Below the pieces are notes generated by a model, which saw nothing but the letters and a program-made list of their open reading frames with translations, ran no database searches and was not told where the DNA came from. Shown piece after piece: positions 30,291 through 41,072 of a DNA stretch of 64,000 bases. This DNA comes from Charina bottae (Eukaryota > Chordata > Lepidosauria > Squamata > Charinaidae). The position numbers and the translations under genes were made by a program. Positions within the stretch are counted from its first letter, which is position 1; every line of letters starts with the position of its first letter. The stretch is taken from NCBI GenBank assembly GCA_023362775.1, contig JALMGJ010000025.1:8843501-8907500 (forward strand), written 5' to 3'.

Positions 30291-31039
30291 ACTGCTGAGA
30301 CACAATCATACAGCAAAGCTCAAATTGATTTTGATAGCATTCAGATTATATCCTGAAATGCAGGAGCTGGCTAAAGAGTGCAAAGGCTGGCTTTTATCAT
30401 TGGAAAATCATATGTATTTTGCTGAAGAAGGCTTGTGGTAACCCTGAAAAAACCCATTCCTCTCTTTAACATCCATTGCAGCATATAATCAGAGTGAAAC
30501 ATATAGCACAAGGATATTATTGTATCACGAATCATCATTTAAAGATCAGAAACAATAGAAGAGGGTAGGACTACTATATTTGGGCTAGAAACATCAAGAT
30601 TTGACTACCATATTTGGGCTAGAAACGTCAAGATCACCACTAGGCACTTAACTCTCTGCTGCCATCTAGTGATTCTTCAGATGTCTGCAACCCAGATACA
30701 GTAGCCCTAGAAGAGTATTTCCTCCTTATATACAAAAGTGTTTTAAAATGAATTCAATCATTTTTTTTAACCAAACAGAGGTGGAAAAGGTGAAAACAAA
30801 ACAAAATTATTTGATTAGAAGGCTGAATAAATTCAGCATGACCCTAGGTTAGATACAGATTTAGTCATGCTTACAGTTGATTCCATGAATAAAATTGGCC
30901 AAATGATATAGTATTGTATATGCTATTCCCATCACTTTGTTCACTTTTGGAACAAGCAATGTTATACACAGTACAGGAAAGCTGTAAGAAAATAAATTAA
31001 AGACAACATTATAAAAAGAAAATAAACACAGCTAAAAGA
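30291..31039. other. AT-rich intergenic
   Basis: A 22-25 bp word (ACTACCATATTTGGGCTAGA / ACTACTATATTTGGGCTAGA) is repeated at about 30569 and 30605, a small tandem duplication. Nothing else was recognised. Confidence 0.4.
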
Positions 31040-31172
31040 CTTGGGCACAGAGAGAATCTTCTAGCTGTGCTCCTGTCCTCTGAAGATGCCAGCCACAGCT
31101 ACTGGTGAAACGTTAGCAACCAAATCTGCCAGAACACGGCCACACAGCCCAGAAAACCCACAACAACCAACA
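31040..31172 (+). mobile_element. Penelope-like end fragment with hammerhead-like core
   Basis: CTGAAGATGCCAG...CTGGTGAAACGTTA (31080-31115), then GAACACGGCCACACAGCCCA and AACCCACAACAACCA. It is the opposite-strand relative of the fragment at 6908-7130. GCCAG pairs with CTGGT around stem II. Confidence 0.62.
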
Positions 31173-31527
31173 GCTAAAAGTATTTTACACCATTACTAAT
31201 CCATACATTCCTATCCTTGCAATCTACCTTTGTATTTCCCATGCCCATACACCAATTTATACATTACCATTTGTTTTTTCCATTTACCATCATCCACTCC
31301 ATCCAACCAACTTGATATATTTCTTTGGCAATCTGTTCCTCTTTCATTCTCTTTATATGACCCAACTACTGATGTAGCTTTAGAGTAATGCACATTTTTC
31401 CTTAGAATTTAATTCCAGTTCTTCCATTATCACTATTTAATGCAGAGGTGTAGGATTTTTACTTCCAAACACATGTAACAGCCAATTTGAATCCAGCTGA
31501 GGTGAGGATTGCATTCCATTTATACAT
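31173..31527. other. AT-rich intergenic
   Basis: Nothing was recognised. Target sequence of the BovB insertion that follows. Confidence 0.4.
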
Positions 31528-31538
31528 CACCAGTAACT

Positions 31539-34500
31539 TCTTGTTGTTTATTCGTTCAGTCGCTTCCGACTCTTCGCGACTTCATGGACCAGCCCACGCC
31601 AGAGCTTCCTGTCGGCCGTCACCATCCCCAGCTCCCTCATGGTTGACTCCATCACATCCAGAATATAATCCATCCATCTTCCCCTTGGTCGGCCCCTCTT
31701 CCTTTGGCCTTCCACTTTCCCTAGCATCAGCTTCTTCTCCAGGGTATCCTGTCTTCTCATTATGTGGCCAAAGTACTTCAGTTTTGCCTTTAATATCATT
31801 CCCTCAAGTGAGCAGTCTGGCTTTATTTCCTGGAGTATGGACTGGTTTGATCTTCTTGCAGTCCAAGGCACTCTCAGAATTTTCCTCCAACACCACAGTT
31901 CAAAAGCATCTATCTTCCTTCGCTCAGCCTTCCTTATGGTCCAGCTCTCACAGCCATAGGTTACTACAGGGAATACCATTGCTTTAACTATGCGGACCTT
32001 TGTTGTCAGTGTGATGTCTCTGCTCTTAACTATTTTATCGAGATTTGTCATTGCTCTCCACCCAAGAAGTAGACGTCTTCTGATTTCCTGGCTGCAGTCA
32101 GAGTCTGCAGTAATCTTTGCACCTAGAAATACAAAGTCTGTCACTGCCTCCACTTTTTCTCCCTCTATTTGCCAGTTATCAATCAAGCTGGTTGCCATAA
32201 TCTTGTTTTTTTTGAGGTTTAACTGCAACCCAGCGTTTGCACTTTCTTCTTTCACCTTCGTCATAAGGCTCCTCAACTCCTCCTCCCTTTCAGCCATCAA
32301 AGTGGTATCATCTGCATATCTAAGATTGTTAATGTTTCTTCCAGCGATTTTAACTCCAGCCTTGGATTCCTCAAGCCCAGCACGTCGTATGATGTGTTCT
32401 GCGTACAGGTTGAATAGGTAGGGTGAGAGTATACAGCCCTGCCGTACTCCTTTCCCAATCTTAGACCAGTCCGTTGTTCCGTGATCTCTTCTTACCGTTG
32501 CTACTTGGTCGTTATACAGATTCCTCAGGAGGCAGACAAGATGACTTGGTATCCCCATACCACCAAGAACTTGCCACAATTTGTTATGATCCACACAGTC
32601 AAAGGCTTTAGAATAGTCAATAAAACAAAAATAGATGTTTTTCTGAAACTCCCTGGCTTTCTCCATTATCCAGCAGATATTGGCAATTTGGTCTCTAGTT
32701 CCTCTGCCTTTTCTAAACCCAGCTTGTACATCTGGCAATTCTCGCTCCATGAATTGCTGGAGTCTACCTTTCAAGATCTTGAGCATTACCTTACTGGCAT
32801 GTGAAATTGCCACTGTTCGATAGTTTGAACATTCTTTAGTGCTTCCCTTTTTTGGTATGGGGATATAAGTTGATTTTTTCCAATCTGATGGCCATTCTTG
32901 TGTTTTCCAAATTTGCTGGCATATGGCATGCATCACCTTGACAGCATCATCTTGCAAGATTTTAAACAGTTCAGCTGGGATACTGTCGTCTCCTGCTGCC
33001 TTGTTATTAGCAATGCTTCTTAAGGCCCATTCAACCTCACTCTTCAGGATGTCTGGCTCTAACTCACTGACCACACCGTCAAAGCTATCTCCAATATTAT
33101 TATCCTTCCTATACAGATCTTCTGTATATTCTTGCCACCTTTTCTTGATCTCTTCTGCTTCTGTTAGGTCCTTACCATCTTTGTTTTTGATCATACCCAT
33201 TTTTGCCTGGAATTTACCTCCGATGTTTCTAATTTTCTGGAAGAGGTCTCTTGTCCTTCCTATTCTATTGTCTTCTTCCACTTCCACACATTGCTTGTTT
33301 AAAAATAATTCCTTATCTCTTCTGGCTAACCTCTGGAATTTTGCATTTAATTGGGCATATCTCCCCCTATCACTGTTGCCTTTTGCTTTCCTTCTTTCTT
33401 GGACTACTTCCAGTGTCTCAGCAGACAGCCATCTTGCCTTCTTTGTGTTCTTTTTCTTTGGGACGTTTTTTGTTGCCGCCTCCTGAACAATGTTGCGAAC
33501 TTCTGTCCATAGTTCTTCCCGTACCCTATCTACTAAATCTAGTCCCTTAAATCTATTCTTCACTTCCACTGCATATTGATTAGGAATGTTAGTGAGATCA
33601 TATCTAACTGATCTGTGGGTCTTCCCTATTCTCTTTAGTCTGATTCTAAATTTTGCAATAAGAAGTTTGTGATCTGAACTACAGTCAGCTCCAGGTCTTG
33701 TTTTTACCGACTGTATAGATATCCGCCACCTCTGGCTGCAAAGGATGTAGTCAATCTGATTTCGGTGTCGACCATCTGGTGAAGTCCATGTATAAAGTCG
33801 TCTTTTAGGTTGTTGGAAGAGAGTGTTTGTTATGCACAGTGAGTTGTCTTGGCAAAATTCTATCAGCCTATATCCTGCTTCATTTTGTTCTCCCAGACCA
33901 TGCTTGCCTGTAATTCCAGGTGTCGTCTGACTACCCACCTTAGCATTCCAGTCTCCTGTAATGAAAATAACATCTCTTTTTGGTGTATTATCCAGTAGGT
34001 GCTGCAGATCCTCATAGAACTGATCTACTTCTGCTTCTTCAGCATCTGTGGTTGGCGCGTATATTTGGATCACTGTGATGTTAAATGGCTTACCCTGAAT
34101 TCGAATTGAGATCATTCTATCGTTTTTTGGATTGTATCCAAGCACTGCTTTAGCCACTTTATTATTAATTATGAAGGCTACTCCATTTCTTCTGTGGTCC
34201 TCTTGTCCACAGTAGTAGATCTGGTGGTCATCTGATGTGAAGTGGCCCATTCCAGTCCATTTCAGTTCACTGACACCTAAAATGTCTATATTTAATCTTG
34301 ACATCTCACCAATAACCACATCCAATTTGCCCTGGCTCATAGATCTTACATTCCAGGTTCCTATGGTATGTTGATCTTTAGAACATCGGATTCGTCGTTC
34401 ACCACCAGCACCGTCGGCCGCTAGCCGTCCTTTCGGCTTTGAGCTAGCTGCGTCATCACATCTGGGGCTAGTTGAACGTATCCTCTGTTCCTCCCCAGTA

Positions 34501-34759
34501 GCATTTTGACCATCTTCCGACCTGGGAGTCCCATCTTCCGATGGTATACCGACATATCTCTGGTTGTACTGATCCATTTAGTTTTCACGACAAGAATACT
34601 GGGGTGGGTTGCCATTACCTTCCCCAGGGATCGTATTTAGTCTGACCTCTCTGCCACGACCTTCCCGTCTTGGGTGTCCCTTCACGGTTTAGCTCATGGT
34701 TTCATTGAGGTGCTCAAGCTCCAGCAACCACGACAAGGTAACGATCTCCTTTGCTGGAA
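31539..34759 (-). mobile_element. Full-length BovB (RTE) LINE, 3.2 kb
   Basis: An 11-bp direct repeat, CACCAGTAACT, flanks the element (31528-31538 and 34760-34770). The minus strand starts with a 5' UTR containing CCTTGTCGTGGTTGCTGG, TAAACCGTGAAGGGACACCC and TAATGGCAACCCACCCCAGT, all BovB-like. A single uninterrupted ORF follows. The element ends a few bases after the stop, GAATAAACAACAAG, without a long poly(A). The length agrees with complete squamate BovB copies (about 3.2 kb). Confidence 0.95.
31548..34577 (-). CDS. BovB ORF: apurinic-type endonuclease and reverse transcriptase, intact
   Basis: A 1009-residue protein with no stop or frameshift. It would nick the target and carry out target-primed reverse transcription of BovB RNA and probably of SINEs sharing its tail. 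Endonuclease domain, about residues 70-310: GTWNVRSM, ELKWTGMGHF, FITGDWNAKVGSQ, RNQIDYILCSQRW and the catalytic SDHKLLIA. RT domain, about 520-800: IPIPKKGSTKECSNYRTVAI, VQAGFRKGRGTRDQIA, FCFIDYSKAFDCVDHNKL, GVRQGCILSPYLFNLYAEH and the catalytic NLRYADDTTLMA. The C-terminal part has VTYGCESWTIRKAE and AFELWCWRKILRVPWTARRS, ending AKSRKRLNE and TAA. The ATG at 34577 follows a 5' UTR of about 180 nt. All recognisable catalytic residues are kept, so the copy looks potentially active. Confidence 0.95.
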   Translation of the reverse strand: MDQYNQRYVGIPSEDGTPRSEDGQNATGEEQRIRSTSPRCDDAASSKPKGRLAADGAGGERRIRCSKDQHTIGTWNVRSMSQGKLDVVIGEMSRLNIDILGVSELKWTGMGHFTSDDHQIYYCGQEDHRRNGVAFIINNKVAKAVLGYNPKNDRMISIRIQGKPFNITVIQIYAPTTDAEEAEVDQFYEDLQHLLDNTPKRDVIFITGDWNAKVGSQTTPGITGKHGLGEQNEAGYRLIEFCQDNSLCITNTLFQQPKRRLYTWTSPDGRHRNQIDYILCSQRWRISIQSVKTRPGADCSSDHKLLIAKFRIRLKRIGKTHRSVRYDLTNIPNQYAVEVKNRFKGLDLVDRVREELWTEVRNIVQEAATKNVPKKKNTKKARWLSAETLEVVQERRKAKGNSDRGRYAQLNAKFQRLARRDKELFLNKQCVEVEEDNRIGRTRDLFQKIRNIGGKFQAKMGMIKNKDGKDLTEAEEIKKRWQEYTEDLYRKDNNIGDSFDGVVSELEPDILKSEVEWALRSIANNKAAGDDSIPAELFKILQDDAVKVMHAICQQIWKTQEWPSDWKKSTYIPIPKKGSTKECSNYRTVAISHASKVMLKILKGRLQQFMERELPDVQAGFRKGRGTRDQIANICWIMEKAREFQKNIYFCFIDYSKAFDCVDHNKLWQVLGGMGIPSHLVCLLRNLYNDQVATVRRDHGTTDWSKIGKGVRQGCILSPYLFNLYAEHIIRRAGLEESKAGVKIAGRNINNLRYADDTTLMAEREEELRSLMTKVKEESANAGLQLNLKKNKIMATSLIDNWQIEGEKVEAVTDFVFLGAKITADSDCSQEIRRRLLLGWRAMTNLDKIVKSRDITLTTKVRIVKAMVFPVVTYGCESWTIRKAERRKIDAFELWCWRKILRVPWTARRSNQSILQEIKPDCSLEGMILKAKLKYFGHIMRRQDTLEKKLMLGKVEGQRKRGRPRGRWMDYILDVMESTMRELGMVTADRKLWRGLVHEVAKSRKRLNE

Positions 34760-34770
34760 CACCAGTAACT

Positions 34771-35231
34771 ACTACCAGATAAAACCCACACAAGAAGCCT
34801 CTAGGAATCCAAAGCTGAAGTCTTCCAGGTCAGATTTGTTTACTCTTCTCAATTCTATTATTGACTGCATCTCATACTAGTCCCCCCTCCCCTATGGATT
34901 ATTGCGTTGTCCCCACGGTCTCCATGAAGTCTTTAGAAAATATTTAAATTGGTGCTATCATATGGGTGATGTGTCTTTCCAGCCATCTTTTCTAGCCATC
35001 CTTTTCAGCCTTTCCAGCCATCCTTTCTTCAATATTTCATCAATCTACAAATTCTTCCTCACTGCTCTAAGTAAAAATTTAAGAATGAGGCAGTTTTACT
35101 AAAATCTACTTTCAAACCAGAGGAATCCAGTCATTTGATTATTTAGCGGGAGGTTCCTAAAGTAAATCACTGCACCAGCCACCAATGTTCTCTGCATTTT
35201 GCTCGTCAATTAGAAATTAACAATGAAATTG
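34771..35231. other. Intergenic, nothing recognised
   Basis: AT-rich flank of the BovB insertion. AGCCATC/CTTTCCAGCCATC words repeat near 34980-35030. Confidence 0.4.
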
Positions 35232-35290
35232 AGAGTCCCCCTCGGGGGAGTTGGGCGGTGATAAATCCAATAAATAAATAAATAAATAAT
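35232..35290 (+). mobile_element. Very short L2 3' tail
   Basis: GAGAGTCCCCCTCGGGGGAG, TTGGGCGGTGATAAATCC and (AATA)n are exactly the last 60 bases of the L2 3' ends seen elsewhere here. An extreme 5' truncation. Confidence 0.75.
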
Positions 35291-35457
35291 AAATGAGTTT
35301 GTGGGGGGGGGAGATTAAGTAATTCAATAATGGAGCTTATATAAGTCTTCTTTAAAATGTTTTATAAATGTGACAAACATAAAATTATTTTCTCAATAAA
35401 TGGACACACACATACCCTTACACCCTTACCTACATACAAATCAGCCCAGAATTCTCA

Positions 35458-35735
35458 CTTGAACCACAAATGACCAGGCTCAAATTATCCTACTTAGGAC
35501 ACATTATGCAAAGACCTAGCTCTCTGGAGAAGGCTCTAATGCTGGGAACGGTCAAAGGAAAGAGAAGAAAAGAATGACCAACAGCAAGGTGCATGGACTT
35601 AGTTGGAAAACCAGGTTAGGGACAGATTGTAATGAAGGACCAGGTTAGGGAGAGATCATCATGAAGAAAATAAATCTCTGTGGTTGCTAAGAGTCAACAC
35701 TGATTTGATGGCACATAATCAATAAATCAATTGGT
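35458..35735 (+). mobile_element. Ancient RTE-type LINE 3' end
   Basis: A broken plus-strand reading gives LKLSYLGHIMQRPSSLEKAL and MLGTVKGKRRK, parallel to the BovB C-terminal region. The tail is TGGTTGCTAAGAGTCAACAC and TGATTTGATGGCACATAATC, typical of another RTE lineage found in reptiles. Much older than the two BovB copies. Confidence 0.6.
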
Positions 35736-38700
35736 TAACTCATGATCAAAGATATATTATAAAAATCTTAATGATCAATTCTAGGGATTTTTCTGACAAA
35801 TGTTGATTTTTTTTCATCATAGAAAATTCACATAAGGCTTCTGTACATTGTAAATAAATGCAGATTATTATCCTGAGGTTCAGAAGCTCTTTCTAGTGTG
35901 AGTGAAAGCAATATAATAATAGGAGCTTGCTTTCACTCTTGTGGAAGGTTTGAGGAAAACATTGAACACACACTTGACCATAAGCATTAGAGACAGATGT
36001 TACAAAGCTGTACTGCTTACCTTATCATGGACATTTTGGACCGCCTATATTTATAGAAGGTGCTGGCAGCCTTTTTACAGAAGTATGGAGGAATCCCTTA
36101 AGAAGAAGAAGACTTCCAAAAGGCACAAGGGTGTGGTGATAACCAGATGATCTCATCAGAGAAGGTGAACTTTGGGGCCTTCTTATTGCTTGGGGGGGTG
36201 GGGGTCTTTGAGGAAACTGATGAGAATAGATACAATAACTTTGTTGGAACATGAGGGTGACTTTGGAGAACAGAGGGAAGAGATGTTGCCTAGGGAATGA
36301 TCAGATAAAAGGAAAGGGGGTCCGAGAGAGGGTAACGGTCTAAAGAAGAAACTTAGGAAAGACCTGCCCTGACCACACAAGCAATAAATAGGGTGGAAGA
36401 TTTGTACTTTCAGACTTGCAAGATTCTGTAAATGTAGCCTTATAATAAAGTAGAATTAGTTCATCTAGTCATGTTTCCTGTCTGGTTTATCTAGAAGGGC
36501 TGACAATAACTGACCTATTATAAGCTGGACTTGTGCTTTATTTTTATTTTTTTTTAAAAAAAAGGCATCATCAGCATTCAGCAAGAGGCAAGTAAAATGC
36601 ATTGCCAAGATACTGGGGCAAAGGAGGGTTGGGGATTGGAGGGAAACACAGGATTGGAGGAAAGCCTGTGACCCATGGGCCTTGGTTTACCCAACCTTGA
36701 GATCCTTCTCCAGTGTTATGCATTTGAAAAGAGCAATATTCCATCTACCTAAAGAAGCTGGCTATGACCCACAGTTGTCCATTAAATGGACTTCCAGATT
36801 AATTTGCAAAGATTTAGCTCACACATTGCCCTACCTTATTAGATTATTAGTTTTATTCAGTTATTACTATCTTATCTATTGACTACAAGCTCTTGCCATT
36901 TTTATGGGAAGGTGAATTGCCTCCTTTGCCTTCTCCTCCCTTTCAGCTTCATACCCCCAATTAATAATATAAATTAAAGCTTCCTTAAGAGTGCTTTGGC
37001 ATGCTAAATTGTAGTGGCTCCGAGAAATCCATTAAAGCTATTATGTTAAGATTTATGTGTCATGCTGTGATTATACTATCCTGTCTGGAGATCATAGCAG
37101 AAATGCAAATAAAATACATCAATGGATCCCATCTCTCCCTCCGCCCACCTCATATAATCTTACATTTGAAAGAATTCAGTTTTCAGGATGTTCTCTATAT
37201 CATTCTTTCTCCATTACAAAATGTTGGAGGAGGAGGAAGAGGAGGAAAAAGAAGAAGGAGCACCAGCAACAGTGAATTATATTGGATTTTTATCTAAATT
37301 ACACCAGCTTTAAACTAAAGGCTAATATAAAGAAACACATTTTAAAGCACAGTAAGCAGCAGGGCATTAGTTCAGATAACAACTCACTGCCTCTGTGCAT
37401 AGTAATATTGTAATTATCCTCTATTTAGAACTTTTACATAAATATTATATATTCAGCCAGATCATGATCCTTGCCATGGAAGGTTGATAGTTGTTAGCTG
37501 CAGCCAAGGGCCAGAATATTGTGAAATAGACAAACAGGGAACAGTAATGGTTCCTTTTTCTCAGTGCTTCTCTACTTGACTCCTCTTCCCTGCTTTTTCT
37601 AAAGAAGTTCAAGGAAGAGGCATTGGGGAAATTGTTACAGACCTGTATATGTAATGTCTATCACAGGCTTAGAAAGCATGTTCTCAGATTCAGCCATGAT
37701 TGGAGAACAGCCTACCCCTGCCGCAAAATAAGCAAAAGTCCATATTATTTATTTTCAAATTTGCAATGAATCCAAATATGGATTGCTGACTCCAAACAAA
37801 AGGTTGGAACCAGCAAAATCCTCCCATAGATGAAAAGGTTCCTTCTGTCCATGAAAACTTGTTTTTCTAGTGTTTCTTTTGGATGTGTGTGGGAGGAACC
37901 AATCCTAATTCATTCCAGTCTTCCTTTGAAATCCCCTACATCTGCCAAAAATCAGATTTAGAAATTGGGTTCATCTCCAAAACAGTGGTCATGGTAGCCA
38001 CAGTACTGGGGGTTGCAGCAAAAATAGAGAGATTTGAAGGTTCCTTTGTTCCTTATCTGAATGTTCTGAGCAGAATTCTTCTTGGGGATGCTTCTACCAG
38101 TAATGTAAAGTTCTGGATCCAACATCCTGATTTTTAACATGTGTCCATAACAAATCAATTGACCTCTACAGGCTTACAACCTTGGCAAGCCAAAAGTTAC
38201 TTTGTTCATTTTTCAACAATATCCGTGCACTTCGACAAATATGATTAGCGCTGATGCAGAGCTTGTCTTGCCATTGCCTTCCCATGCTGGGGAGAGAGAT
38301 TCCAGTGACACATTAATCCTAGCCATGTCTAATGAGACAGTTGCTAGCAATTATAACCTAATGAAGCAGAAGCTGATTATCCAGATACCCAGAGCTGAGC
38401 ATCTCTGACTAAGAGATATATGGAGTCCTTATAAAGATAACCACTTTGTCACATAAAATGGAAGAAAGTGCAAATTGTACATATACGAATCCTTAGATCA
38501 GATGCCTATAAGATGGCAAAAATGAAATTAATATAAATACATTTGTGAAAGACCTATAGATCCCATTGACCAGGAAGGCAGGAAGGCTATTTTGACTTCC
38601 TAAAATAGTCTTGGGAAAATGGTTCATGTACGTAACAAAATTCAACAGCTGTTTTGTCCATCTGGCTGCAATTTCTCACACAGACTATTACAGCTAAAAG

Positions 38701-41032
38701 CTAGAAAAAGATATTTGTAGAGTTGAATTGCCACTGTGGGATCAAAAGTCATGCAAAAGGCACATAGTAACAAATATATACACAAAGTTCTGCAGAGTTT
38801 CTGGGAGTCTAAATCCTATGCTCTGTGGATGATTTCAAAGGATTGCGTTCTGAATAGCTGTTACCCACTTTTTCCATCACCTTTTCACAAGCCAAATAAA
38901 GAGGACTATAATTTTCCCTAACACTGTGTTGCAGAATTACATTTGTGTTCAGCCTATTTCTATTATCTGTCAGCTACAGTTTCTTTTATTCCTATTTACC
39001 AACCTCAAACTAATTCTTTAAAAATGCCTCTGATAAATGTGTCTTCTATGTAGTCATAATGACCATATCCTTTGTATTGAATAATTCTCTACAGTCAGAT
39101 TAATAGCTCTTGTCTTCACTTTTATGACCTCTGACTTCCTGTCCTTTCTTGCTCTTTGTTTTGTCTTATACCTCTCCTCAGTATCTATATTCTACATCCT
39201 GTTTTCTGAAGTGTCCTTTGAAAAAATTAATATCACACTAGTCCAGAATCCTACTTCACACAGTAGGCAGTTTGTGCAAAGCTTTCTAGAAGGCATTAAG
39301 CAAGTGTGTATGTCCATGTTTTATGCTTTAAATTTCTGAATATTTTGACACTACTAGTTCAATTGGGAAGAAACGAACATGCATTTAAATATGCAAAAGA
39401 GAATAATATTTTGGGGGATTCTTGTAGAGAGGAATTTAAGTACCTCTTGTCTTGTCCCATCCTTCTAGGAACCAACAGTAAAGTTGCCATGAGTTTATTT
39501 CTCTCTTGAGGGTATTTTTCCAAGCAGGAAATGGGGGCATCCAGGGTATCTGCAGAGTGTTAAGGAGAAATGTAGTAGAAATAAACACATGAAAAGACAC
39601 ACAAGGACTCCCTCTGCCATAGCAATATTACAAACTCAAAGAACCCACTGAAAGATGCTCCAAAGAAATTAAAAAGTTCCTTGAGAAAAGAGGGGGGGGG
39701 AAGCTTCTTTCAAGTGGAAGACAACTTTCATGAAATAGGACAATTGATCTGAACACCAGCTAGTTTTAAATGTTGTATTTTTAAATATGTTCAACCATCT
39801 GCTTTTCTTTAATTAATATCCTTTCTATAGTTATCCACTAGGAGCAATATTATGTTGGAAGGATGAGATATAAATGTTCTTAATAAATGAAACTGTCTTG
39901 CCCATGTTGCTGTTTGCCCCGCATATGAAATTCAGTAGGTCTTCCTCAGAACACCGATTATTCATAGCTATTGAGAGACCTGTTCTCATGCGTTTGGTTA
40001 ATGCCATTTAAAGACAGCTAAACAAGCGCCATTGTCACATCTTGTATGGAAAGTCTGTGTACTGTGAAGATATATTTTGTGTGTTGTATTTATGACTCTT
40101 CAGCTGAATGTGAAATGCTATGAAAAGGGAAAACACCTTAGGGAGGAGACAGATTTGTAGGCTGAAGTTTAAACTATGAACAGAATTATAAGATGCTGAG
40201 AAATAAAAGCAACATTTCCCATCTTTCTTCCAGAAGCTCAAGGCAATGCACATAGCACTTCATCCTCCTCCCCCCACCCCCACCCCATAATAAGCCTATG
40301 AGGTCTGTTGAGTGGGAGTGATTGGCAGCCCAAAACTACTCAGCAAGCTTCCTTTTCAAAGCTAATTTGCAAGGACTCAAATCCATGTCAGATGATGAGA
40401 CTGAGCATGATGGCCCAAACCCAGCATCTTCTCATTAGTGGTGCCCTGCCCTCTTTATATGGGACTTTGCTGTGTAGAGCAGCAAGTCCTTATTTCTTCT
40501 TGTTATCTGAGTGCAACCACAAAATTATTTTCACTTGTCAACCCAGTTCATGACAAAACCTCTACTTCTGTGCCACTGGATGCAAATGGAGGCCTCTTCA
40601 GATCTTCCTACAACAATTCAGAACAGACTCAAATTGAGAAGATGAGACATACATGGGAGAAGTCCTTAGGAAGCAATTCAGTCACTTTATACTCACTGAT
40701 TGCAGACCTCCTGAGTTAAGCATATACCTGAAGAGAGCTAATTTCAAATCAGATCAGTAAATAGGTTTGGTGTATAGACCCAAAAATGGTCTTTGAAATG
40801 CTGAACAATTGCACAAACACACTGTAAATAAAGGTGAGTTCAGATTTAACTGTCATCCCAGGAAACCATTCTCTTTATTTCCAATAATAGAGGGAACCAC
40901 TATTTATTAGGTAAAATGGCTTCACAATGCACCAGGGGGAAGTATCAGAAAATGGGAAGGAAGCCAAAGTTATGCAGCAGAACAGAATGTCTTCCTTCAA
41001 TATAGGAAAACTGCAATAAAGGCAGGATAGAA
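35736..41032. other. Repeat-poor, gene-free interval (first part)
   Basis: No LINE, SINE, hAT or LTR signature was recognised apart from a short SINE-tail-like string at about 39853-39888 (GAGATATAAATG, AATAAAT) and a GGAGGAGGAAGA run at 37227-37260. The small open frames have no recognisable motifs. It contrasts with the dense repeats on both sides. Confidence 0.45.
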
Positions 41033-41072
41033 AATAAACAAACAAACAAACAAACAAATAAATAAATAAATA
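41033..41072. repeat. (AAAC)n-(AAAT)n microsatellite
   Basis: Five AAAC-type units pass into about five AAAT units. Confidence 0.9.

Noticed and set aside
31487..33550. Plus-strand serine- and leucine-rich frames of up to 187 codons
   Set aside because: Shadows of the intact BovB ORF on the minus strand.
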